From Acidobacteriota bacterium (GTDB taxonomy: Bacteria > Acidobacteriota > UBA6911), in contig JAFGAO010000128.1 of NCBI GenBank assembly GCA_016933615.1, forward strand, positions 1 through 45,729: DNA of 45,729 nucleotides. The letters are read 5' to 3'. Below the pieces are notes generated by a model that was not told where the DNA came from, did no database searches, and worked only from the letters and a program-made list of their open reading frames with translations. Below are positions 37,840 to 45,729 of this stretch, piece after piece. Both the position numbers and the translations under genes were made by a program. Position 1 is the stretch's first letter; each line of letters begins with the position of its first letter.

Positions 37840-38214
37840 GGCGGACTTCTCCCCAATCCGAAAAAACGCATTTTGGAAAAGGACCCGCCCTAACGGGGGC
37901 CCTTGAGCCGGTTCATAGCGTTATTTGTATGAACACTGATCCCTTATACGTTATCGAACATCCCTCTGCTTCATAAAAAATTTCGGACTCAGCAATCGGC
38001 TACGTCTCAAAGACATAGCTTTGACCCGCAGCGCGGAGCGGGGCTCAGGTTTTTGCTCCCGGTGTTTCTATCGGCGGCGCAGTCGGGATCGGGATCGGAG
38101 CAGAGAATCTGTTTGTTACAACTTGTGTCCGGATCCCCGATTCCGGCTCCCGATGCGCTCCCGCCATCAAAACATTCGCCGCAACGGTGCGGGGTGCATT
38201 GAATGAATTGCGCA

Positions 38215-39216
38215 TCAGATGCTGCGGATATTCTCGATCAACTCTTCGGCGGAAACGGACGCGGTTCCCAGCTTGCCGACGACAATGCCCGCGGCTATGT
38301 TGGAGAGAACGGCGGCCTCCAGGATGGAGAGCCCGGAGACAAGGCTCAGCGCTAGAGTGGAAATGACCGTATCCCCCGCCCCGGTCACATCGAACACCTC
38401 GCGCGCGACCGTGGGTATGTAAGCCGGCCGGGATCCGTTGCCGAAAAGAGCCATCCCTTCCTCCCCGCGGGTGACCAGCAGGTGCCCGATTCCGGGCCGC
38501 CGCAGCACCGTATTCACGGCGCGCGCCAGGTTGCGCGTCCCGCAAATGGGGATGCCCGACGCCTGTTCGATTTCGGAAACATTGGGCGTCACGACGGTCG
38601 CGGGACTGTAAGCGGCGAAATCAATCATCTTGGGATCGACGCAGACCACCTTGCCGGCCGCCCTGGCCCGGGGCAGCACCTGCCGCAGCAGGGAGCGGGA
38701 AATCAAGCCCTTGGCGTAATCGGAGATGACGACGGCGTCGGCCCTGCCGATCGCCTTCCGGAATTTGGCGGCGATTTTCCTCTGCACGGCGGAGGAAACC
38801 GGGGTCCGGTCTTCGCGGTCCGTTCTGCACACCTGCTGGTGATGGGCTATGATGCGCGTTTTCACGCTCGTCGGCCGTCCCTTATCGATCACCAGGCCGC
38901 CTCCGGCGGAACCGATTGTATGCAGCATTTCCCGCAGCCTCAGCCCTTCGGGATCGTTCCCTGCAACGCCGACGGGAAGGGGCATCCCGCCCAGGCTCCG
39001 GATATTGGCGGCGACATTGGCGGCGCCGCCCAGGCGGGTGCTTTCTTTATTGATTTCGACCACCGGAACCGGGGCTTCGGGGCAGATCCGGGATACCGAG
39101 CCCCAGACAAACCGGTCGACGATCAGATCCCCCAGCACCAGGACCCTTTTCCCCTCAAAACGCCGGACGGCCTGAATCAGCGCCTCCGGATCGCATGGTA
39201 TTTTATTGGAACCCAT
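38215..39216 (-). CDS. rfaE1: PfkB-family kinase, ADP-heptose kinase-like (RfaE domain I)
   Basis: VLVLGDLIVDRFVWGSVSRICPEAPVPVVEI, RLGGAANVAANIRSLGG, DVTGAGDTVISTLALSL. Confidence 0.92.
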   Translation of the reverse strand: MGSNKIPCDPEALIQAVRRFEGKRVLVLGDLIVDRFVWGSVSRICPEAPVPVVEINKESTRLGGAANVAANIRSLGGMPLPVGVAGNDPEGLRLREMLHTIGSAGGGLVIDKGRPTSVKTRIIAHHQQVCRTDREDRTPVSSAVQRKIAAKFRKAIGRADAVVISDYAKGLISRSLLRQVLPRARAAGKVVCVDPKMIDFAAYSPATVVTPNVSEIEQASGIPICGTRNLARAVNTVLRRPGIGHLLVTRGEEGMALFGNGSRPAYIPTVAREVFDVTGAGDTVISTLALSLVSGLSILEAAVLSNIAAGIVVGKLGTASVSAEELIENIRSI

Positions 39217-39225
39217 AGGAACACC

Positions 39226-39870
39226 TTAAGGCATGATTATGGAAGAACCGGCATCCCTTTTGGGAGTCATCCGGGCCAGGAAGTCCACATAACTGCCCGA
39301 AGAAGCGGAATCCTTGGAGCAGGCCGCGATCATGAACCCGAGAAATTCCAGGCACTCGATGGCATTGCGCAGCGGCAGCCGGGTGCTCCCGGGATCCACG
39401 ATCCCCCTTTCCCCTTTGTCTTCCGGATTCCGGTAGGCTTCCAGGATCTCGCGCAGCTCCATCCGGACCGGTTCGGCGCGGAGATCGTCGCAGTTCCTCT
39501 CGTAGAGAATTCCCTTATCCTCGGTCCTGTAATTCGCCAGCAGAATCCCGACCGCCTTGGAAACGTCCGCGTCCTTGAGATTCCGGGACTGCAGGCGCTG
39601 CTGGGCGATCGCATATTCCAGGTGCGCCACCACATCTTTGTTTTCGGCCAGGATCCTCCTGCTTTTTTCCTGCTGCTTGGGGTCCAGGCTTCGAAGCCGC
39701 CTGCCGAATTCCGCGGATTCGTGCTCCCTCCCCGACTGGAGATACTGGCAGGTTTCCGGGCAGTCCAGTTCCAGAACCCGTTTTTGTCCGCAGCAAAGGG
39801 GGCAGATGGAGCTGTTTGCGGCCGGGCAGGGCCTCTTGGCTTTTCTTTCATTGCATACGGCACACTTCAT
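39226..39870 (-). CDS. Conserved Cys-rich (zinc-finger-like) protein of unknown function
   Basis: MKCAVCNERKAKRPCPAANSSICPLCCGQKRVLELDCPETCQYLQSGRE. Confidence 0.75.
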   Translation of the reverse strand: MKCAVCNERKAKRPCPAANSSICPLCCGQKRVLELDCPETCQYLQSGREHESAEFGRRLRSLDPKQQEKSRRILAENKDVVAHLEYAIAQQRLQSRNLKDADVSKAVGILLANYRTEDKGILYERNCDDLRAEPVRMELREILEAYRNPEDKGERGIVDPGSTRLPLRNAIECLEFLGFMIAACSKDSASSGSYVDFLARMTPKRDAGSSIIMP

Positions 39871-39927
39871 GGTCGGTACACTCTCATTAAAAGATGGCTT
39901 TATACCATATTCAGACCCTGATTGGCC

Positions 39928-40569
39928 TTACGATTTCCGCTTTCGTTTTTCGCTCCACAGGGCCGGATCCTTTTGCCACTCGGCCAGGATGCGGAGATCG
40001 GACTCGTCGAGCCGGCCGCTTTCTGCCGCCTCTCTCGCCAGGACATCGAAGCTGGTGAGGGTATAGCAAGGAATGCCCGCGTCATGAAAAGCCTTTTGGG
40101 CCGCGTCGAGACCGTAGGTGAAGATGGCCAGGACGCCGATCACCCCGCCCCCGGCATCCGCGAGCGCCTGCGCGGCCGACACCGAGCTGCCGCCGGTTGA
40201 GATGAGATCCTCGATCAAAAGGATCCTCTTCCCCGCTTCCAGCCGCCCTTCGATGCGATTCTGCTTGCCGTGCCCTTTAACCTCTCCGCGGACATAGACC
40301 ATGGGAAGGCTCATCCTGTCCGCGATCCAGGCCGCATGCGGGATGCCGGCGGTCGCGGTCCCGGCGATCACGTCCGGAACGAGGCCCTTTTCCTCAATCA
40401 GGGAAATAAAGGCGGCGGCTACGAGCTTCCGGCGCGGCGGGTCGGACATGATCAGGCGGTTGTCGCAGTAGATGGGGGCCAGTCGCCCCGACGTCCAGGT
40501 GAAGGGCGGATCTATCCGAAGGCTGACGGCTTTCAATTCGAGCAGAATGCGCGCGATCTCCCTATTCAT
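39928..40569 (-). CDS. pyrE: Orotate phosphoribosyltransferase
   Basis: FTWTSGRLAPIYCDNRLIMSDP, AGTATAGIPHAAWIADRMSLPMVYVRGEVKGHGKQNRIEG, ILLIEDLISTGGSSVSAAQAL. Start placed at MNREIARIL (GGAG RBS). Confidence 0.95.
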   Translation of the reverse strand: MNREIARILLELKAVSLRIDPPFTWTSGRLAPIYCDNRLIMSDPPRRKLVAAAFISLIEEKGLVPDVIAGTATAGIPHAAWIADRMSLPMVYVRGEVKGHGKQNRIEGRLEAGKRILLIEDLISTGGSSVSAAQALADAGGGVIGVLAIFTYGLDAAQKAFHDAGIPCYTLTSFDVLAREAAESGRLDESDLRILAEWQKDPALWSEKRKRKS

Positions 40570-40694
40570 GAACACTCCTCACATTTCCCCGATCATACCC
40601 GAAGGGTCATCGACCAGGCCCGGAAAGCGTGGCCTTGTTTTGCCCCGCAAAACGGAGCTCCTGTTTTTCACTCCCGGCTCCTCCATCGGGGCCG

Positions 40695-41477
40695 CTATCG
40701 GGACGCACGCCGCTCCGTCCGGCCGAAATCGGCCAGAAACGTTCGGGCCCTGCCGTAATCGGGATAGGAGCATTCGGCTTGCCGGAACTCGCCCGGATGA
40801 TGATTCCTGCCGCTTCCGGCAGGCACATTTCCGAACAGCGCGTGCAGCATCTCATGGTAGACGATATACCTTACGACAAAAGGCGGGATATCCGGCGCGT
40901 CCAGCAGCGGGCTGAGGGTGATCGTATTGTGGATCGGGTCGTAATGCCCCAATCTGCCGCGGCCCCTGCGCAGTCCCCAGCCTATCCGGTTTATTTCAAT
41001 CTGGTTGTTGAAATACCGTTCGTTCAGCTCGCTGAAAATTTTTCGCAACGAATGGTATTCTCCCGGCTTGCCGGAAAACTGCTTTCTTCCTTTTGCGGCG
41101 CGCCGGCTGCGCACGGCTTTTTCGACCTCCGGATCTTTGCGAAACTGCTCGTAGGTTTTCATAACCTCGGGCGGCGGCTTCCGGCGCATGGCCCTGCAGG
41201 CGAGAATCCTCACGACCGCTTCGATGACCGGCGCAGGCGCCCCGAGGCAATGGTCGCTGATCCGGAGAATCCATTTGGTTCTTTTGCGCCGCAGCGTATG
41301 GGTCAGTCCGATGTAGGGATAGAACTCGGCCTCAATATCCGCATCCCTGAACGACCGGAAAGAGCAACGCAGGGCCGCCACGCAGAGCCGCTGCAGATTG
41401 GCCGAATCCGCAACGCCCCCGGGCTTCCCTTCCGGTGTGGTTTCGCGGTCCGGATTGTAATGATAGATCTTTTGCAT
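40695..41477 (-). CDS. SprT-like zinc metallopeptidase domain protein
   Basis: LNERYFNNQIEINRIGW, HYDPIHNTITLSPLLD, YIVYHEMLHALFG (HExxH) followed by HHPGEFRQAE. Confidence 0.8.
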   Translation of the reverse strand: MQKIYHYNPDRETTPEGKPGGVADSANLQRLCVAALRCSFRSFRDADIEAEFYPYIGLTHTLRRKRTKWILRISDHCLGAPAPVIEAVVRILACRAMRRKPPPEVMKTYEQFRKDPEVEKAVRSRRAAKGRKQFSGKPGEYHSLRKIFSELNERYFNNQIEINRIGWGLRRGRGRLGHYDPIHNTITLSPLLDAPDIPPFVVRYIVYHEMLHALFGNVPAGSGRNHHPGEFRQAECSYPDYGRARTFLADFGRTERRASR

Positions 41478-41486
41478 CGGATGCGG

Positions 41487-42524
41487 TCATTTCTTCTCAA
41501 GGGCGGCCTGCAGGCGGGAGACTTCTTTTTTCAGCGCATCGATTTCTTTTTTCATCTCGGGAAGTTTTCCGAAATGCGCATTCAGCCTCTTGTACTCCCG
41601 CAACGGACGCACCGGCACCCCCCAGTAAACGTCGCCGCCGCGCACGATTTTCCCCGGCAGGACCCCGGCTTTGGATCCGATCACGGCCCCCTTGCAGACG
41701 CGCGCGTGATCCCCGAATCCCACCTGGCCCCCGATCACCGCGTCATCCTCGATAACCGTGCTTCCGGAAATCCCGGTTTGGGCGGCAATGACCACGTTGC
41801 GGCCGATGTCGACATTGTGCCCTATCTGGACCAGGTTGTCGATCTTGGCCCCCTGCCGAATCCGCGTCACGCCCAGAGATCCCCGGTCGATCGTCGTGTT
41901 GCAGCCCACCTCGACATCGTCCTCCAGGATCACGGCCCCGACCTGGGGGAATTTCACCCGGCTACTGCCGTCGGACACATATCCGAACCCGTCACCGCCG
42001 ACGACCACGCCGGCATGCAGTATGACCCTTTCGCCCAACCGCGCCCCCGGATAGAGAACCACTCCGGGATGAAGAATGCATTCGTTTCCCACAGAACATT
42101 CATTCTCTATTACGGATCCTGCGTACAGGATGCTGCCTTTGCCGATTCTGGCGCCGGCTCCCACGATCGTAAAGGGCCCCAGGTCCACGTCCTCTTCGAT
42201 CATGGCGCTACCCGAAACCACTGCGGTAGGGTGCCGTCTTCCCCGTCCGCGCGGCCGCGGGTGCAGATAGGAAAAAGCCCTGGCGAAATCGAGCTTCGGG
42301 TGCGGGGAAAAAACCACGTTCCTGTCTCCGGCCGCTGTCTCCGGGGGCGCCAGGATACAGCCGGCGCGCAGGGATAGCAGGTCGGCGGAATTTCCTCCCT
42401 CGAAAAAAACCAGGGAGGCCGCGTCCGCCGCGTCCCAGCCCGAAACGCGGTTCAGCACATGGCTGCCCTCCCCCCGGTACTGCAGTCCGAGCAGGGCCGC
42501 GATCTGTTTTACCTGGTAGCTCAT
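41487..42524 (-). CDS. lpxD: UDP-3-O-acylglucosamine N-acyltransferase
   Basis: Left-handed beta-helix hexapeptides; VVGGDGFGYVSDGSSRVKFPQVGAVILEDDVEVGCNTTIDRGSLGVTRIRQGAKIDNLVQIGHNV. Start at MSYQVKQIAALL. Confidence 0.96.
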   Translation of the reverse strand: MSYQVKQIAALLGLQYRGEGSHVLNRVSGWDAADAASLVFFEGGNSADLLSLRAGCILAPPETAAGDRNVVFSPHPKLDFARAFSYLHPRPRGRGRRHPTAVVSGSAMIEEDVDLGPFTIVGAGARIGKGSILYAGSVIENECSVGNECILHPGVVLYPGARLGERVILHAGVVVGGDGFGYVSDGSSRVKFPQVGAVILEDDVEVGCNTTIDRGSLGVTRIRQGAKIDNLVQIGHNVDIGRNVVIAAQTGISGSTVIEDDAVIGGQVGFGDHARVCKGAVIGSKAGVLPGKIVRGGDVYWGVPVRPLREYKRLNAHFGKLPEMKKEIDALKKEVSRLQAALEKK

Positions 42525-42620
42525 TCCCGTCACCCGAAATAGGGTTTCCGTTTTCCGGATCTGTGGAGAAACAGCCGGGTGTCTTCCGCGCAATTGCCGT
42601 CTTTCGGCGGCGGCAAAGTT

Positions 42621-44534
42621 CTATTCAGTACTGTTGCGCCGCGGGGATTCTCCGGAACCGGAATTTGTTGAATCCGTTGCGGGCAGGACAAGATCGTGCG
42701 CCGTCGTCGCCAGCTCCACCTCTTTGCCGCCGGCATACACTTTGTGCTTTCCTTTCGAGCGGTACCATTCCGCCAGGTCGGCCGTCCTGTGCCGGCTTTC
42801 GACAATCTGGCGCCAGCCCAGTCCGGTATTGTAGGCGCAGAAGGATATCTCCCCCTCTTCGGTTCCGTTCGGGATCACGCACATTTCCGTGCGCCGGAAA
42901 TCGTAGGTCCACAGGTCCTGAAACCACATCCCCTCGACGCAAAGGACTCTCCACTGTTCGCCGTCGGACCGGGTCCGCATGCGGTCGTTCCTGTCGCTGT
43001 CCGCTTTCTCGGAACTGGGACGGAACAGGCGTACGATCTGCGAAATGGGGAATCCATCCGGAGCCTGCGCCGCCCGGTAATTGCGCAGGATGGCCATCGC
43101 AAGCTGCAGTCCGGTCAGCTTCCGCCCGCGGGCCGTGTCGGTGATCACCGCGACATCCCGCATGAAGCGCTCATAGTCGAAAAACCTGAAAAGCGGGATC
43201 CATTCCCCCGTCCGCCGGTTGACAACCAGAAGGGTGAACACGCCGCAATCGGGATGGCAGTTGCACGCGCTCCAGCCCCATGCGGCATCGGGCCCCTGGA
43301 GGATGTCCATGACGCCGGTGAACGCGCTGTAGGTGGAAAGCGGGAACCAGTCGCGCATGGGCTCCAGCTTTCCCCGCAGTTGCACGCGCAGATCTTCCAC
43401 CAGATGCGCCAGGGTGTATCTCTTCGAAAAACGGGACGCATCGTCGATCTTTTCGTCCCGCCCGGTGAAAGAAACCGGCTGGAACACGACCGTCTGCACC
43501 TTGTCCACGTTGCGCACGGCGAATTCGACGATCGGCCCGACGGCGTCCTGATTGACCGTGTTGATCACGGTGGTGACCACGGTCGTTTTCATCCCGGCTC
43601 TGGCTATGTTTTCGATGGCCTGAAGCTTGACGTCGAAGAGGTTGTTCACGCCGCGATGCCGGTTCCTCTCGTTGCCGATGCCGTCGAACTGCATGTAGAC
43701 GCCGTGCAGGCCCGCTTCCTTGGCCCGGCGCGTGAATTCCTCGCTCTGCGCGAACCGGATGCCGTTTGTCGCCGCGAGAATGCGGTAGAATCCTATTTTC
43801 TTCGCGTAGGCGACGGCTTCCAGAAAATGAGGGGAAAGCGTGGGCTCCCCCCCGGAGAAAAGTATGATGATCTGGCGGCGCGGCTTGAAAGAGACGGCCC
43901 GGTCCAGAATCGCCTGAACCTCCCCGAGACCGGGCTCGTGGACGTAACCGACCTGGTTGGCATCGGTGAAGCAGGGATTGCACATCATGTTGCAGCGGTT
44001 GGTCAGATCCACCGTCAGCACCGTGCCGCGCCCGTATCGGATCGAGGATGCGCCGTGGCGGTGCAGGGTTTCATCGTCAACCGACTGGAAATCCCGGCCG
44101 AAGAAGAGGCTTTCGATCCGGCGCGTAAAATCGGCGTTGGTCGACAGGACGTCTTCGAAGGAGCCGTGGATTTCGCAGGTTTTCCGCATCAGGATGCGGC
44201 CGTTTTCCTCGACGAGCCGGGCCTTGATTTCCCCCGGATGCCCTTTGAGCAGAACGTCTATATCCGCCTCCCCGCGGGCGATCCTGTCCCGGATTTCCGG
44301 AACACAGCGGGGGCAGAGGGAATCGGTTTCCCTCGGGAATCCGAGCGGGGGCATGGAACGTTCGCGGCTTTTGGCCATCCTGCCGGGAGCCCAACCGGGA
44401 GAAGGGAGATCCCCTTCCGGAAGTCTTGTGTTGACCGCCTGAAACACGCTCCAGGCAAGATTCGCGGCCGCGGAAATCATGGAGGAACCGAGGCGGTGGA
44501 AACCATTGCCGGAGTGATTGTGATTCTCGCTCAT
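42621..44534 (-). CDS. Radical SAM protein resembling the tetraether/membrane-spanning-lipid synthase (MJ0619-like) superfamily
   Basis: LTVDLTNRCNMMCNPCF (CxxxCxxC); FSGGEPTLSPHF; N-terminal CPRC...RKTCEIHGSFEDV; additional Cys cluster ACNCHPDCG and C-terminal Cys residues. Confidence 0.8.
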   Translation of the reverse strand: MSENHNHSGNGFHRLGSSMISAAANLAWSVFQAVNTRLPEGDLPSPGWAPGRMAKSRERSMPPLGFPRETDSLCPRCVPEIRDRIARGEADIDVLLKGHPGEIKARLVEENGRILMRKTCEIHGSFEDVLSTNADFTRRIESLFFGRDFQSVDDETLHRHGASSIRYGRGTVLTVDLTNRCNMMCNPCFTDANQVGYVHEPGLGEVQAILDRAVSFKPRRQIIILFSGGEPTLSPHFLEAVAYAKKIGFYRILAATNGIRFAQSEEFTRRAKEAGLHGVYMQFDGIGNERNRHRGVNNLFDVKLQAIENIARAGMKTTVVTTVINTVNQDAVGPIVEFAVRNVDKVQTVVFQPVSFTGRDEKIDDASRFSKRYTLAHLVEDLRVQLRGKLEPMRDWFPLSTYSAFTGVMDILQGPDAAWGWSACNCHPDCGVFTLLVVNRRTGEWIPLFRFFDYERFMRDVAVITDTARGRKLTGLQLAMAILRNYRAAQAPDGFPISQIVRLFRPSSEKADSDRNDRMRTRSDGEQWRVLCVEGMWFQDLWTYDFRRTEMCVIPNGTEEGEISFCAYNTGLGWRQIVESRHRTADLAEWYRSKGKHKVYAGGKEVELATTAHDLVLPATDSTNSGSGESPRRNSTE

Positions 44535-44770
44535 TCCTTTTATCCGGGCCCTTCAGCGAAAGCGTTTTGCATGGGTTAAAGTATCAATATTTGCCATTTC
44601 CGTCCATTCAATTCAATCGCGGCCGGCGGCGGATAGAAGGGATACGGCCCCCGGAAAGGTTATTGTTTTCCCCGAAATCTCTGCGTACAATGCCGTCTGC
44701 GAAGCGTTTGCATTCAAAATAGCGGTCCACTTCGGGACCCGTGCAGGCCGAAATCAAAGGGAAAGACCAA

Positions 44771-45166
44771 ATGCCGCTCTGGAAAAATCTTTACAACACA
44801 ATCTGGCTCGCTTTTTTTTCATGCGTGCTGGTGCCGCGGTGGATGGGCGAAATCGCCGGACTTGCAGTCCATGCGCTGCTCGGACTGTTTCTTCTTGTCA
44901 TGACCGCATCCAATGCCCGCAGGCTCGCGGCGCTGCCCGTACCGCCCCGCCTGAAACGCATCAGCAAAGTAACGATGGGTTTCGCCGTATTCCAGCTTGC
45001 CGCCGGCATGGCGCTGGGAGGGCTCCGTCATCTGGCGCCCGAACTGCCGATTGTCGCCCCGGTCATTTACGGCATGCACGTCGTCGTCGCCCTGGCGATC
45101 CTGGCCCAGACGTCCTCCGTGGCCACGGCCTACGACATGTGGGAAGAGAAGGAGTTCCAACAATAA
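44771..45166 (+). CDS. Small multi-TM membrane protein of unknown function
   Basis: MPLWKNLYNTIWLAFFSCVLVPRWMGEIAGLAVHALLGLFLLVMTASNARR..., about 4 hydrophobic segments. Confidence 0.65.
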   Translation: MPLWKNLYNTIWLAFFSCVLVPRWMGEIAGLAVHALLGLFLLVMTASNARRLAALPVPPRLKRISKVTMGFAVFQLAAGMALGGLRHLAPELPIVAPVIYGMHVVVALAILAQTSSVATAYDMWEEKEFQQ

Positions 45167-45231
45167 GGGTTCGCGCAAAAATAAGTTTACATTTTGGCGC
45201 GAGCCCTAAGTGGATTCATGGGAAAGACGTC

Positions 45232-45729
45232 ATGATGCCGATAGCTGCAATACTTGTTCTCTTTCTCGGCGCTCCGGCCGTAATGCAATCGCCGGCCGGC
45301 CTGCCCGACCTTGAGACTTTTTTCCGGAACGTTCAGGACAACCTGCGCAGCGACCGGCTGCTGCAGGGCCGCTACACCTTCAATATGAAGGAATCCAAGT
45401 TCGAGACCGACGAACAGGGGAACCCAAGGGTAGTGGAGGAAAATGAATACGAAATTTTTCCTTACCTGGATGAAGATCTCACCTATCGGAGGCATATTTC
45501 AAAAAACGGACGGCCGCTGAGCCCTGAAGAGATCGAAAAACAGGACCGCGAACACGAAAAGAAGCTGGAAGAAAGAAAAAAGGATCTGGAAAAGTCGGGA
45601 ATCGACGAAGAGACAGATTATTTAGAGAGAGAAAAGATTGAAAGACTGAAAGAGGATCGGATTATCGGGGAGATCCCCCTTATCTACGATATCGAGATGA
45701 TCGGCCGGGAAACGCTCGAGGGGCGCAGC
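45232..45729 (+). CDS. Secreted protein of unknown function, truncated by window end
   Basis: Manual translation MMPIAAILVLFLGAPAVMQSPAGLPDLETFFRNVQDNLRSDRLLQGRYTFNMKESKFETDEQGNPRVVEENEYEIFPYLDEDLTYRRHISKNGRPLSPEEIEKQDREHEKKLEE...; open to the last base. Confidence 0.8.
   Translation, partial: MMPIAAILVLFLGAPAVMQSPAGLPDLETFFRNVQDNLRSDRLLQGRYTFNMKESKFETDEQGNPRVVEENEYEIFPYLDEDLTYRRHISKNGRPLSPEEIEKQDREHEKKLEERKKDLEKSGIDEETDYLEREKIERLKEDRIIGEIPLIYDIEMIGRETLEGRS

Noticed and set aside
38482-39921. 479-aa ORF (+)
   Set aside because: Antisense to the rfaE1-like gene and the Cys-rich protein; no recognisable motifs.
40629-42377. 582-aa ORF (+)
   Set aside because: Antisense to the SprT-like gene and lpxD.
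42696-44579. 627-aa ORF (+)
   Set aside because: Antisense to the radical SAM gene, which has clear catalytic motifs; length reflects high GC.

Overview
45.7-kb bacterial chromosomal segment, gene-dense, with no CRISPR array, intact insertion sequence or prophage that I can recognise. It opens with the 5' end of a 16S rRNA gene on the minus strand, preceded by a near-consensus sigma70-type promoter. Housekeeping content includes purN-purF, ruvAB, moxR-DUF58-transglutaminase, rimO-yacG-pgpA-cinA-thpR-plsY-Trm112, pyrE, lpxD and a rfaE1-like kinase. Accessory content includes tandem paralogous beta-barrel proteins; an LsrF-like aldolase next to a class II aldolase/SDR fusion; a co-directional redox cluster (NuoE-, NuoF- and NuoG-N-like proteins, a GltB-like FMN protein, HybA-like and HybB/NrfD-like subunits, and a membrane-anchored GcvH-like protein lacking the lipoyl lysine); an SSS symporter followed by two very small membrane proteins absent from the supplied ORF track; and a multi-Cys radical SAM protein resembling the tetraether/membrane-spanning-lipid synthase (MJ0619-like) superfamily. 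A palindromic 'GGGCGAACACAAGGTTCGCCC' repeat occurs at three loci, and oppositely oriented copies bracket an SDR + pterin dehydratase pair. The strongest candidates for a previously undescribed system are the 21.6-30.2 kb redox cluster and the SSS + mini-protein module. The 16S start and the truncated terminal ORF are compatible with Acidobacteriota or a relative, but this is a weak inference. All product calls come from reading motifs in the translations; no searches were run.
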